64,000 bases of DNA from Henriciella sp. (GTDB lineage Bacteria; Pseudomonadota; Alphaproteobacteria; Caulobacterales; Hyphomonadaceae): the NCBI GenBank assembly GCA_002733705.1, contig NVWP01000033.1, positions 1 through 64,000 on the forward strand. Direction: 5' to 3'. The notes beneath the pieces were generated by a model that searched no databases, had not been told where the DNA came from, and worked only from the letters and a program-made list of their open reading frames with translations. Below, one piece after another: positions 29,030 to 38,067 of this stretch (positions within the stretch are counted from its first letter, which is position 1; each line of letters begins with the position of its first letter). The position numbers and the translations under genes were made by a program.

Positions 29030-29475
29030 AAGCGGCGGACCATATAGACGCCCAGTAAAAGGAACCCGACGCCGAGCAGACGAAGAGGCGTCGCAGGTCT
29101 GACCGCCTGACCGAAGGCCCCGAACTGGTCATAGAGCACAGCGGCGCCAAGCTGACCGGCAATGAAGGCCGCAATCCAGGCGGCAACGCCGATCCTCGGC
29201 ACAGCCAGCGCCGCCGTTCCGACAACGACGGCCCCCAGCACCCCACCGATCCACACCCACCAGGGCATGTTGCTGGTCGCCTGCGGCAGCTCGAACCTGT
29301 TCCCCATTGCCACATTGGCTGCGAGGAGAACCGCCGTGCCCACCGAAAACGAGATCAGCGCGGCCTGCACGGGCCCGCCAATGCCAGATGCCAGACGTCC
29401 ATTGATTGCGCCCTGGGCTGCCATCAGAGCGCCGCAGACGACCCCAAGTCCGACAAGTATCTGTCCCCAGCCCAT
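29026..29475 (-). CDS. DMT-superfamily YdcZ (DUF606) membrane protein
   Basis: 149 aa with five membrane helices, the usual half-size YdcZ unit. It starts MGWGQILVGLGVVCGALMAA, followed by QGAINGRLASGIGGPVQAALISFSVGT, the family's QxxxNxxL and F-G-T motifs. It ends LGVGFLLLGVYMVRRF. A strong ribosome binding site (aaggagagg) fixes the ATG at 29475. Transport substrate is unknown. Small YdcZ proteins often need a partner copy, and none is seen here. Confidence 0.87.
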   Translation of the reverse strand: MGWGQILVGLGVVCGALMAAQGAINGRLASGIGGPVQAALISFSVGTAVLLAANVAMGNRFELPQATSNMPWWVWIGGVLGAVVVGTAALAVPRIGVAAWIAAFIAGQLGAAVLYDQFGAFGQAVRPATPLRLLGVGFLLLGVYMVRRF

Positions 29476-29673
29476 ATCCTCTCCTTCCGATTGGTCTTCA
29501 CGCCCGACATGGTCCGATGCCCGCAGGGTGACCACCCATATGATGCGTCAATCGGTTTCTGGACGGCCCCAGCGAACCCCAGAGCGATCCTCAACGATAC
29601 CTTAGAAAGTCTGGTTTGCGGCGGCCGCATGCCGCCTCTATTGCAGAAGACAGCTTTCTATGAGGAGCCGGGC

Positions 29674-30486
29674 ATGCCGACCACACCGTTTTTCCAGATC
29701 GACGCATTTGCCAGCGAAGCCTTCAAGGGCAATCAGGCCTGCGTCATGCCACTCGACGACTTCCTGCCGGACGAAACGCTTCAGGCCATCGCGGCCGAGA
29801 ATAACGTCGCTGAAACCGCCTTCATCGTTGGGAAAGGTGACGGCGTCTGGGCGCTGCGCTGGTTCACGCCGGAAATCGAAGTCCCCCTTTGCGGACATGC
29901 GACGCTCGCGGCGGCACATGTCCTGTTCAGCCATCAAGGCTTTACCGGTGACGAGGTCGCCTTCGACACCGTCAAGTCAGGCCGGCTGAGCGTAAAGCGC
30001 GCAAGCACTGGCGGTTATGAAATGGACTTTCCAGTCCCGCCCGTGCACCAGATCGAGGTCACCGAAGAGGTTGTGAATGCTCTCGGCGCGCGCCCCGTCG
30101 CAGCCTGGGCAGGTATCTATTATGGGGCGATCTTTGAAACACCTGATCAGATTATCTCGCTTGATCCGGATCTGGCCGCCCTGAAACCTCTGACCATTGG
30201 TCAGGAGGGGCATACCGGCTGTTTCGGCTGTCTCGCGCCTGGCGGCGACGGCGTCGATGTTACCAGCCGCTTCTTTGCACCTGGCAGCGGCATTCCGGAG
30301 GACCCCGCCACGGGCAGCTGGCACTGTATGGTCGCCGCCATCATGGGGCCGCGCCTCAATCGGGCCTTCGAATGCTACCAGGCCTATCCCGGGCGCGGCG
30401 CAAGGATTGGTGTCCATCTGGTCGGCGACCGCGCAAAACTCACAGGGGACGCCGTGACCGTCATTGAGGGCAGTTTCTCGCTCTGA
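29674..30486 (+). CDS. PhzF-family isomerase/epimerase-like protein
   Basis: 270 aa with the two-lobe PhzF fold. Seen are FQIDAFASEAFKGNQACVM, the catalytic glutamate in ENNVAETAFIV, WFTPEIEVPLCGHATLAAAHVLF, and in lobe two VTSRFFAPGSGIPEDPATGSWHC. These are the family's substrate-phosphate and acid-base motifs. Members other than PhzF itself have mostly unknown substrates. The start at 29674 has tgaggagc before it. The 198-bp gap to the divergent YdcZ gene shows no gene. Confidence 0.87.
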   Translation: MPTTPFFQIDAFASEAFKGNQACVMPLDDFLPDETLQAIAAENNVAETAFIVGKGDGVWALRWFTPEIEVPLCGHATLAAAHVLFSHQGFTGDEVAFDTVKSGRLSVKRASTGGYEMDFPVPPVHQIEVTEEVVNALGARPVAAWAGIYYGAIFETPDQIISLDPDLAALKPLTIGQEGHTGCFGCLAPGGDGVDVTSRFFAPGSGIPEDPATGSWHCMVAAIMGPRLNRAFECYQAYPGRGARIGVHLVGDRAKLTGDAVTVIEGSFSL

Positions 30487-30556
30487 ACCAGAAGCCGGGC
30501 GCAACATAACCTCTCGCTCAGGCGTTGGATCTGAAGGACACGCCGGGCGGGGAGCA

Positions 30557-31147
30557 ATGCCGATCAAGAGTCGCCATATCCATATCTATGTCATCGCTGT
30601 CTGCCTTGTCGCGGTGGCGATCGATCTTGCCATGGCACTCTCAATGGACCGGCAAAGCCTCTTGACCACAACGATCAGCGACCTTGCCGCAGGCGACTAT
30701 GCCAGCGCACAGGATTTCGGCCTGATCCTGGTCGCCATCGGCGTTACGCTCACGGGATTGGCGATCTGGCGCTCCGGATCAGGCGACTGGCCAGATGGTA
30801 TGGCGGCGGCCTTGTTCGCGATTGCCGGGCCCTTGATTGTCCTGATCTCGCTTTATGAAGCCTATTCGAAAACCAGCCCGCAAAGCCCCGTCATCCATTA
30901 CTGGGCTGTCGGCGCCATTGGACTTTCCATTTCCATTGCGCTCGGCCTGCTTGCATGGGCGCGTGGCGATGCGCATCCGGTTTTTCGGTGGGGCACTGGC
31001 ATCGCTGCCGCCATCTTCCTTGCGGCGGGCGCAGCGACCTTCGGTGTTTCCAACCAGATTATAGGCCTCGTGGAACGGTTCGCCGCCGTCAGTCTCGTCC
31101 TCTGGCTCATCGGCTTCCACAGCGCGCGGCTCGCCAACCGGGACTAG
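30557..31147 (+). CDS. DUF998-like integral membrane protein
   Basis: 196 aa with six evenly spaced membrane helices and little else. It starts MPIKSRHIHIYVIAVCLVAVAIDL, and the first loop holds TTTISDLAAGDYASAQDFG, similar to the xxISxLGxG segment of DUF998 proteins. The last helix is AVSLVLWLIGFHSARL. A ribosome binding site gcggggagc precedes the ATG at 30557. The gene follows the PhzF-like gene by 70 bp and overlaps the EamA gene tail to tail by 4 bp. Function is unknown. Confidence 0.62.
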   Translation: MPIKSRHIHIYVIAVCLVAVAIDLAMALSMDRQSLLTTTISDLAAGDYASAQDFGLILVAIGVTLTGLAIWRSGSGDWPDGMAAALFAIAGPLIVLISLYEAYSKTSPQSPVIHYWAVGAIGLSISIALGLLAWARGDAHPVFRWGTGIAAAIFLAAGAATFGVSNQIIGLVERFAAVSLVLWLIGFHSARLANRD

Positions 31148-32037
31148 CGTGCGCGTCTTGCCCGCCGCTGCGAGAGCCAGACCCCGGCAAGGATGAGGAG
31201 AAAGGCGGCCAGCGCATTCCAGCTCTGGGTTTCCCTGAAGAGGAAATAGCCAAGCACGGCCGACATCACCGGAATGACATAGCCTGTAAGCGCAATGAAG
31301 GTGGCGCTGGTGCGGGCGACCAGATGCATCAGCAAGATGCCCGCAAAAGCCGTCGATATCGCGCCAAGCCCCAGGACACAGAGAAGCTGCGGCGTGCCGG
31401 CGGATACCTCGTTCCAGTCGGTGATTGCGATCATCGGCAAGGAGGAGATGGCCGCAACGCTCAGAAAACCGACCGGCAGGACAATGGGGGGCAAGCGCGG
31501 GGCGCCGCGCGCGATGATGCTGTTCACCGCATAGCAGAACGCGCCCACCAGAACGAAAAGCTGGGCGCCAAGCTGAACGTCGAAGCCGCTCAACGCATCC
31601 GGCCCCAGAAGAAGCGCAACACCGGCGAAGCCGACCACAAGACCCACCACCTTGGTCTGCGTGATCCGCTCATCCTCAAAGCGAAGGTGCGCGAGCACAG
31701 CGGTGAAGAGGGGCGCCGCAGAGATCAAAAGCGCCGCGAGCGAGGAGTCGATGGACTTCTGGCCCAGCGTGATCACATAGAAAGGCACCGCCGTGCCCAC
31801 CGTGCCCATGCCGAGAATGGCCAGCCACGAGGCCCGGTCCGAGAAGGGCGGCAGGCGCTCCCCGCGCACCAGCATCACCACCCAGAGGATGACCGCCGCA
31901 GAGATCAGCCGCCCAGGTATGATCAGGCTCGCCGGGAGCCCGTCAACGGCAACTTTCGTCATCGCGAAGGCGCTTGCCCAGCAGGCCGAAAGCAGGAGGA
32001 AAAGCCCCCAGTCGGCGGCGGACCGCTCAGTGGACAT
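31144..32037 (-). CDS. EamA/DMT-family transporter
   Basis: 297 aa with ten predicted membrane helices in two EamA repeats. Repeat one starts GLFLLLSACWASAFAMTKVAVDGLPASLIIPGRLISAA, and repeat two starts GAQLFVLVGAFCYAVNSIIARG. A basic tail, SQRRARRAR, ends the protein on the cytoplasmic side. Such transporters export amino acids or other small metabolites. Its place next to serC could hint at amino acid export, but that is a guess. The frame is open to 32082, and MSTERSAAD at 32037 is preferred. Confidence 0.87.
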   Translation of the reverse strand: MSTERSAADWGLFLLLSACWASAFAMTKVAVDGLPASLIIPGRLISAAVILWVVMLVRGERLPPFSDRASWLAILGMGTVGTAVPFYVITLGQKSIDSSLAALLISAAPLFTAVLAHLRFEDERITQTKVVGLVVGFAGVALLLGPDALSGFDVQLGAQLFVLVGAFCYAVNSIIARGAPRLPPIVLPVGFLSVAAISSLPMIAITDWNEVSAGTPQLLCVLGLGAISTAFAGILLMHLVARTSATFIALTGYVIPVMSAVLGYFLFRETQSWNALAAFLLILAGVWLSQRRARRAR

Positions 32038-32177
32038 ATTGAATGGGTTTCCTGTCTGACGTGGTGACAAGCGGCTTTGCATCCCTCGCCGGGCCGGGCA
32101 AGGCGCTTCTCATAGGAATGTCACAATTGTTCCCCTATGCGGCGGCGCCCAAGTCTGCCATAAGGTCTGCGGGCCAG

Positions 32178-32215
32178 CCCTCCCCAACGAGGGCCAGCCT
32201 ATCTGTAAGGATAGG
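32178..32215 (+). promoter_or_regulatory. serC leader RNA motif
   Basis: Two adjacent hairpins lie just before serC: CCCTC/GAGGG (32178-32193, loop CCCAAC) and CCTATC/GATAGG (32198-32215, loop TGTAAG). AGTAAAACAG and the ATG follow. The layout, with the second stem holding part of the ribosome binding site AGGATAGGAG, matches the alphaproteobacterial serC motif described ahead of serC-serA operons. A regulatory role, perhaps in translation, is assumed for the motif, and its ligand is not known. Confidence 0.75.
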
Positions 32216-32225
32216 AGTAAAACAG

Positions 32226-33398
32226 ATGACCAATACCCCCAAGCCGGAGATGCGTCCGGCATGCCCGCACTTTTCTTCAGGGCCAACTGCCAAACGCCCC
32301 GGATTTTCCCTCTCACAACTTGAAACGGCCGCCTTTGGACGCTCACACCGCTCCAAGGATGCCAAGGCGAAGCTCAAGGAAGCGATTGATCGTACCAAGG
32401 CGATCCTGAAGCTGCCTGAGGATTACCGTGTCGCGATCGTGCCCGCCTCTGATACTGGCGCCGTCGAGATGTGTATGTGGTCCATGCTGGGCGCCCGCCC
32501 GGTCGACATCTTTGCCTGGGAGAGCTTCGGCAAGGACTGGGTAACCGATGCGCAGAAACAGCTGAAGCTGGATGACTGCGAGATATACGTCGGCGATTAT
32601 GGCGTCCTGCCCGACTTCAAAAAAGCGCGCGACGATGCCGACATCGTCTTTACCTGGAATGGCACGACCTCGGGCGTCCGCGTCGATGACCATAGCTGGA
32701 TCAAGCCGAATCCGGACCGGGTCGTGATCTGCGATGCGACCTCAGCCGTGTTCGCGCAGGACATCCCCTTCGAGAAACTCGATGTCATCACCTATAGCTG
32801 GCAGAAAGTGCTCGGCGGCGAAGCGGCCCATGGCATGCTGATCCTGTCCCCGAATGCGGTCAAACGCCTCGAGACCTACACGCCGGATCGCCCCCTGCCG
32901 AAGGTTTTCCGCATGACCAGCGGCGGCAAGCTGAACGAAGCGCTTTTCGAAGGCGCGACGATCAACACCCCCTCCATGCTGGCGGTTGAGGACTATCTGA
33001 AAGCGCTTGACTGGGCCGAGAACGAGGGCGGGCTACCCGGCCTCAAGGCACGCTCCGACAAGAGTCTCAAAATCCTTGAAGACTGGGTCGAAAAGACCGA
33101 CTGGATCGAGTTCCTCTGCGCGGACCCGAAAGTGCGCTCCAATACAGGCGTGACCTTCCGCATTGCCGATCCACGCGTCGCAAAGCTCGACACGGCAGGC
33201 CAGGAAGCCTTCGTCAAGAAGCTCGTTGCGCTTCTGGAGAAGGAAGGCGTCGCCTTCGACTTCAACGCCTACAACAAGGCGCCTCCGGGCCTGCGCATAT
33301 GGGTCGGCTCCACGGTCGAGCCCTCCGATGTCGAAAAGCTCCTGCCATGGCTAGACTGGGCCTTCGCGACCGTCGCGGAAGAGCTTCAGGACGCCTGA
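32226..33398 (+). CDS. serC: Phosphoserine aminotransferase
   Basis: 390-aa fold type I PLP enzyme of the longer alphaproteobacterial/archaeal SerC subgroup. It converts 3-phosphohydroxypyruvate to phosphoserine. It starts MTNTPKPEMRPACPHFSSGP. SDTGAVEMCMWSMLGARPVD, TWNGTTSGVRV and DATSAVFAQDIPFEKLDVITYSWQKVLGGEAAHG follow, with the PLP lysine in SWQKVLGG. The ATG at 32226 follows aggataggagt. It is the first gene of the serC-serA pair, with the serC leader in front. Confidence 0.95.
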   Translation: MTNTPKPEMRPACPHFSSGPTAKRPGFSLSQLETAAFGRSHRSKDAKAKLKEAIDRTKAILKLPEDYRVAIVPASDTGAVEMCMWSMLGARPVDIFAWESFGKDWVTDAQKQLKLDDCEIYVGDYGVLPDFKKARDDADIVFTWNGTTSGVRVDDHSWIKPNPDRVVICDATSAVFAQDIPFEKLDVITYSWQKVLGGEAAHGMLILSPNAVKRLETYTPDRPLPKVFRMTSGGKLNEALFEGATINTPSMLAVEDYLKALDWAENEGGLPGLKARSDKSLKILEDWVEKTDWIEFLCADPKVRSNTGVTFRIADPRVAKLDTAGQEAFVKKLVALLEKEGVAFDFNAYNKAPPGLRIWVGSTVEPSDVEKLLPWLDWAFATVAEELQDA

Positions 33399-33412
33399 TA
33401 ATCTCAAAGTTT

Positions 33413-33499
33413 CCGATCATCCCGGCGAAAGCCGGGATCTCGGTCCGCAAAGGATGACACTTGCGGCACGAGGTCCCGGATCAAGTCCGGGACGATCGG
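33413..33499. repeat. REP-like double palindrome between serC and serA
   Basis: Hairpin one is ATCCCGGC/GCCGGGAT with a GAAA loop (33419-33438). Hairpin two is GTCCCGGA/TCCGGGAC with loop TCAAG (33473-33493). The pair is bracketed by CCGATC (33413-33418) and GATCGG (33494-33499). It resembles the dispersed 'cccggcgaaagccggg / cccggatcaagtccggg' intergenic repeats of many alphaproteobacteria. It sits inside the serC-serA unit and could affect the level of serA message. Confidence 0.8.
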
Positions 33500-33524
33500 C
33501 TGTATTTCACAGGAAACCAAACCC

Positions 33525-35120
33525 ATGCCTAAAGTCCTTATCGCTGACGATCTCAGCCAGGCAGCCGTCGATATCTTCACCAATCGCGGCATCGACACAG
33601 ACATCAAGGTTGGCCTCTCGAAAGACGAGCTGATCAAGATCATCCCCGACTATGACGGCCTTGCCGTGCGGTCGGCCTGCAAGCCCGACGCCGACGTAAT
33701 TGCGGCGGCGACCAGGCTTAAGGTCATCGGCCGCGCCGGGATCGGTGTCGACAATATCGATATCAAGGCCGCGACCGCCAAAGGCGTCGTGGTCATGAAT
33801 ACGCCCTTCGGCAATGCCGTCACCACTGCCGAGCATGCCATCGCCATGATGTTCGCCGCCGCCCGCCAGATCCCGGCGGCAGATCAAGGCACGCAGGCCG
33901 GCAAGTGGCCGAAAAAGAACTTCGTGGGCGTCGAGCTCTCCTACAAGACGCTCGGCCTGATCGGCTGTGGCAATATCGGCGCCCGCGTGGCGGAACGGGC
34001 CAAGGGCCTGACCATGAAGGTCGTCGCCTATGATCCCTTCCTGACCGAAGACCGTGCCATCGAACTCGGCGTCGAAAAGGTCGATCTAGATACGCTTCTG
34101 ACCCGCGCAGACGTCATCACGCTTCACACCCCCCTGACCGACCAGACGCGTAACATCCTGTCTAAGGAGGCGCTTGAGAAAACGAAGAAAGGTCTCATCC
34201 TCGTCAACTGCGCCCGTGGCGGACTGGTGGACGAAGACGCGGTGCGCGAGCTTCTGGACAACGGGCACCTTGGCGCCGCCGCCTTTGACGTCTTCGTCGA
34301 GGAACCGGCCAAGGAAAACGTTCTCTTCGGTGCGCCCAACTTCATTGCCACACCTCATCTTGGCGCCGCGACCAACGAGGCCCAGGAAAATGTAGCCCTG
34401 CAGGTAGCCGAGCAGATGAGCGACTATCTCCTCTCCGGCGCAGTGACGAACGCACTCAACATGCCCTCGGTGACGGCCGATGAGGCCCCGCGCCTCAAAC
34501 CCTTCATCGAACTGGCAGAAAAGCTCGGACAGTTTGCAGGCCAGATTTCCGACCATGGCTTTGACGATGTCGAAATCGAATATGAAGGCGAGGTTTGCGA
34601 ACTTAACCGCAAGCCGATCACGGCCGCTGCGCTTGCGGGCCTGCTCCGGGCCTCACGCGGCGATGTGAACATGGTCTCGGCTCCGGCCATCCTTGCCGAG
34701 TCGGGCATCCATCATTCTGAGTCCACCACCGAGGACAGCCCCGTCTATGACAGCCTGATCCGCATCCGGGTGAAGGTGCCGCGTACGGCCAATTCCGAGG
34801 AGACCGGATGGCGCTCGATTGCGGGTACGGTCTCAGCGGGCCGTCCGCGCGTCGTCGAGGTGAAGGAAATGCCACTGGAGGGCGCCTTCTCGCCGATCAC
34901 CCTCTACGTCAACAATCTCGACAAGCCGGGCTTCATCGGGGCCCTGGGCGAAATGCTTGGCTCTGCCGGCGTCAATATCGCGACCTTCCACCTTGGACGT
35001 CAGGAAAGCGGCGGCGAGGCCATCGCCCTCATCGGCATCGACAGTGAGCCTCCGCAGGAGATGACCGAGAAGCTCGATGCGCTGCCACACGTGCGCTACG
35101 CAAAAGTCCTGCACTTCTAG
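33525..35120 (+). CDS. serA: D-3-phosphoglycerate dehydrogenase
   Basis: 531-aa long-form SerA. It oxidises 3-phosphoglycerate with NAD in the first step of serine synthesis. Domain order: substrate and NAD domains (GRAGIGVDNIDIKAATAKGV; GLIGCGNIGARVAERAKG; catalytic region NCARGGLVDEDAV and TPHLGAATNEAQ), an allosteric substrate-binding domain (about 318-450), and a C-terminal ACT domain (PLEGAFSPITLYVNNLDKPG onward). The ACT domain suggests feedback control by serine. A terminator-like hairpin follows. Confidence 0.96.
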   Translation: MPKVLIADDLSQAAVDIFTNRGIDTDIKVGLSKDELIKIIPDYDGLAVRSACKPDADVIAAATRLKVIGRAGIGVDNIDIKAATAKGVVVMNTPFGNAVTTAEHAIAMMFAAARQIPAADQGTQAGKWPKKNFVGVELSYKTLGLIGCGNIGARVAERAKGLTMKVVAYDPFLTEDRAIELGVEKVDLDTLLTRADVITLHTPLTDQTRNILSKEALEKTKKGLILVNCARGGLVDEDAVRELLDNGHLGAAAFDVFVEEPAKENVLFGAPNFIATPHLGAATNEAQENVALQVAEQMSDYLLSGAVTNALNMPSVTADEAPRLKPFIELAEKLGQFAGQISDHGFDDVEIEYEGEVCELNRKPITAAALAGLLRASRGDVNMVSAPAILAESGIHHSESTTEDSPVYDSLIRIRVKVPRTANSEETGWRSIAGTVSAGRPRVVEVKEMPLEGAFSPITLYVNNLDKPGFIGALGEMLGSAGVNIATFHLGRQESGGEAIALIGIDSEPPQEMTEKLDALPHVRYAKVLHF

Positions 35121-35147
35121 GCCTGCGCGATTGCCATAAGTCCTATG

Positions 35148-35179
35148 CCTGCCCCGGAGGTGGATTCCGGGGCAGGTTT
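35148..35179 (+). terminator. Terminator-like hairpin after serA
   Basis: CCTGCCCCGG (35148-35157) and CCGGGGCAGG (35167-35176) form a perfect 10-bp stem, then TTT. The T-run is short, so termination may be partial. Confidence 0.65.
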
Positions 35180-35220
35180 CCTATCTGTCGCAACGTCAAC
35201 GAATTTACGGAGCGACAGAC

Positions 35221-35811
35221 ATGACCAAACTCGCAATCGTCTACCATTCCGGCTATGGCCACACCGCAAAAGTGGCCGAACACGTCGCCACGGGCGCCCG
35301 CAGTGTCAGCGGTGTCGAGGTCGATGTGCTGAAAGCCGATGATCTTGCCAGCGCCGAGGAAGGCCCCTGGGACACGCTGGCCGCCGCCGACGGTATCATC
35401 TTCGGCTCGCCCACCTATATGGGCTCCAGCTCATCGGTCTTTAAAGCCTTCTCGGAAGCCTCCTCGAAGATCTGGATGAATGGCGGCTGGCGCGACAAGA
35501 TCGCCGCAGGCTTCACCAATTCCGGGTCGCTGGCGGGCGACAAGCTCAACACGCTGCAGGAACTGATGATCCTGGCCGGCCAGCACGGGATGATCTGGGC
35601 CAATTACGGCGCCTTTCCCGGCTATAATACCAGCACGAGCGACTTTGAGGGCGCCTGGAACCGCGCCGGACACATGGTCGGCCTTGGCACGCAGGCCCTG
35701 ACGGATCTTCCAGCAGACCAGACCCCGGACCAGGCAGATCTCGAAACCTCTGAGGATTTCGGCAAGCGGATCGGCGAAATCACGCGCCGCTGGGTTGCAG
35801 GGAAGTCATAG
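35221..35811 (+). CDS. WrbA-like flavodoxin-fold NAD(P)H:quinone oxidoreductase
   Basis: 196-aa FMN flavoprotein. The phosphate-binding loop is in IVYHSGYGHTAKVAEHVA. A second FMN contact is GSPTYMGSSSSVFKAFSEAS, and a third is in AGFTNSGSLAGDKLNTLQELMILAGQHGM, the layout of WrbA and NAD(P)H-dependent FMN reductases. Such enzymes reduce quinones by two electrons in the cytoplasm and limit oxidative stress. Strict WrbA identity is not certain since the insert after strand four is short. It stands alone, behind the serA terminator. Confidence 0.85.
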   Translation: MTKLAIVYHSGYGHTAKVAEHVATGARSVSGVEVDVLKADDLASAEEGPWDTLAAADGIIFGSPTYMGSSSSVFKAFSEASSKIWMNGGWRDKIAAGFTNSGSLAGDKLNTLQELMILAGQHGMIWANYGAFPGYNTSTSDFEGAWNRAGHMVGLGTQALTDLPADQTPDQADLETSEDFGKRIGEITRRWVAGKS

Positions 35812-35907
35812 CGCCCGGCCGATCGGCGCCCTTCAGCGTTTATATCCTTGACCTCGGGCTCGCGCGGCACTCTCTGGAACCGTCCATTATTCAAGAGGGG
35901 GTTTCCC

Positions 35908-36486
35908 ATGAAACGTCTGATCGCGCTTGCCCTTGGCACAACCGCGCTCGCGGCGCCGGCCAGTGCCCAATTTGTTGAGGAGGCACGCCTCGGGGTGATG
36001 CAGCACAATATCTGTGTCATCGACTGCAAGAATGCCGACAAGGAAGACGGCCCCAACGTGCAGGCCGAACTGGTCTTCGCTGGCCCGGACATCTTCCGCT
36101 ACATCGCCAGTCCGCGCCCCTATGTCATGGGATCGCTGAACACAGCGGGTGATACCAGCTTCGGCGGCTTTGGCCTTCTCTGGAACTGGGACTTTGCAAC
36201 AAAATGGTCGCTGGAGCCCAGCCTTGGCTATGTCATCCATGATGGCGCGCTGGAAAGCCCCTTCCCGCAGGGCGATCCGCGCAGTGATGCCTTTGCCCAG
36301 GAAAACATCTATTTCGGCTCAAAGGACCTCTTCCGCACGGGTCTCGCCCTGAACCGCGACTTCGGCCCCAATTGGGGCATGCAGGTTCTTTACGAGCACC
36401 TGTCCCACGGTCAGATTCTTGGCAATGGCCGCAATCAGGGCGTCGACAGTGTTGGTGTGCGCGCCTACTGGCGGCTCGGGCAGTAA
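35908..36486 (+). CDS. PagL-like lipid A 3-O-deacylase / outer membrane beta-barrel
   Basis: 192 aa with a signal peptide (MKRLIALALGTTALAAPASA). The mature protein shows alternating strands ending in aromatic residues and a C-terminal aromatic strand (VRAYWRLGQ). The YEHLSHGQILGNGRNQGVD segment carries an H-x-S motif as in PagL, whose His and Ser form the active site, though the following Asn is His here. PagL removes the 3-position acyl chain of lipid A at the outer membrane. Two cysteines (NICVIDC) near the N-terminus may form a disulfide. Confidence 0.7.
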   Translation: MKRLIALALGTTALAAPASAQFVEEARLGVMQHNICVIDCKNADKEDGPNVQAELVFAGPDIFRYIASPRPYVMGSLNTAGDTSFGGFGLLWNWDFATKWSLEPSLGYVIHDGALESPFPQGDPRSDAFAQENIYFGSKDLFRTGLALNRDFGPNWGMQVLYEHLSHGQILGNGRNQGVDSVGVRAYWRLGQ

Positions 36487-36540
36487 GGCCCGCGCGCCTT
36501 ACGCTTCGTCAGCCTTGCAACCCGTCCCGATAAGGCGAAT

Positions 36541-36570
36541 CCTCCCTGGAAAGCAGACATTCCAGGGAGG
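36541..36570 (+). promoter_or_regulatory. Hairpin covering the ribosome binding site of the monooxygenase gene
   Basis: CCTCCCTGGAA (36541-36551) and TTCCAGGGAGG (36560-36570) form a perfect 11-bp stem with an 8-nt loop. The right arm ends in GGGAGG, the ribosome binding site five bases before the ATG at 36576. In RNA the site would be hidden. It may be a translational switch, or at the DNA level an operator. Confidence 0.55.
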
Positions 36571-36575
36571 TTTGC

Positions 36576-38042
36576 ATGGCGAAGAAACATGCCATCATTA
36601 TCGGGTCAGGCCTTGGCGGCCTGACCGCCGCTATCAAGCTGCAGGAAGACGGACACAGTTTCGATCTCATCGACCGCAATCCCAAGGTCGGCGGCACATG
36701 GTATGAGAACTCCTACCCTGGCTGCGCCTGCGATGTGCCGGTCGCGCTTTATCAGCTCTCCTTCGCTCAAAGCATCAACTGGACGCGGACCTACCCGCAG
36801 GGCCCGGAGATTCAGGCCTATGCCGAAGAAATCGCCGAACGCTATCAGCTTGCCCCCAACATGCATCTTGGCGATGAGGCGATCAGCGCCGAATGGGATG
36901 ACAGCGCCAAGTCGTGGACGGTGCAGACGGCAAGCGGCAAGACCTTCACAGGCGACATCCTTGTCGGGGCCCTCGGCCAGCTGAACCGCCCGAACTGGCC
37001 GAAAATTGACGGTCTGGACACGTTCAAGGGCGCGAAAATGCATTCGGCCCGCTGGGATCATTCGGTCTCATGGGAAGGAAAGCGCGTCGCCGTTATCGGC
37101 TCTGCCGCGAGCGCCGTGCAGATCATCCCTGAAGTCGCAAAGACCGCCGCGCAGCTAACTGTCTTTCAGCGCACACCGAACTGGGTCGTGCCGCGCCGGG
37201 ACGTGCCGGTCTCGCCGCAGGAACAGGCGCTCATGTTCACAGAACCTGAGACGGCAATGGATATCGGTGCGCGTTCGCGCCAGCTCATGTACGACAATGC
37301 CGACCATTTCTTCTGGCAGGTCTTTCAATGGACGCAGGCCGGACGCGAGGCCTACACCGCCATTGCCACGAACCATCTGAACGATCAGGTCCGCGATCCG
37401 GAGCTGCGCAAGAAGCTCACCCCGGACTATCCTGTCGGCTGCCGCCGCATCCTGATCTCGGACGATTATTTCCCGGCCCTCCAGCGCGACAATGTCGAGC
37501 TGGTGACGTCCGGCCCGGAAAAGATCGACGAGACCGGTATCACTGCGCCGGACGGCACGCATCGCGAATTCGACATTCTGGTCTTCGCGACCGGCTTCGA
37601 GACGACAGAGTGGAAATGGTCGGTCAATGTGAAAGGCGTGGACGGTGGACATTTGAACGATGTCTGGGCCGATCACCCATCGGCTTATGCCGGCATTACC
37701 GTTTCGGGCTTTCCGAACCTTTTCGTCCTCTATGGCCCCAATACCAATCTCGGGCACAACTCCATCACCTTCATGCTGGAGCGTCAGGTCGAGTATATGA
37801 TGAAGGCAATCGAGGCGATGGACGCGCAATCCGCGAAGTCGATGATGCCAAAGAAGTCGGCACAGGACGCCTGGAACAAGCGGATATAGGCGGACCTGAA
37901 GAAGACCGTCTGGGCCGACCCGGCCTGCAATTCCTGGTACAAGACCGAGGACGGCCTCATTACGCAGAACTGGTCATCGCATACCCGGGACTATGCCAGC
38001 GAAGTCGAGGAGGTGAAGGTCGAGGACTACGAACTCGCCTGA
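36576..38042 (+). pseudogene. Flavin-containing monooxygenase cut by an in-frame TAG
   Basis: The frame encodes a FAD/NADPH monooxygenase: IIGSGLGGLTAAIKLQEDG, FKGAKMHSARWDHSV (FxGxxxHxxxWD fingerprint), VAVIGSAASAVQIIPEVA. A TAG at 37887-37889 (codon 438) stops it. Beyond the stop the same frame runs 50 more codons to 38042 and encodes ADLKKTVWADPACNSWYK and QNWSSHTRDYASEVE, the normal C-terminal end of this family. With the stop read through, the length (488 aa) is usual. A C-to-T change (CAG to TAG) would explain it. The 437-aa product might still fold. Confidence 0.85.
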
Positions 38043-38067
38043 TCGGCGCGAAAGCCGCATCTGCGCT

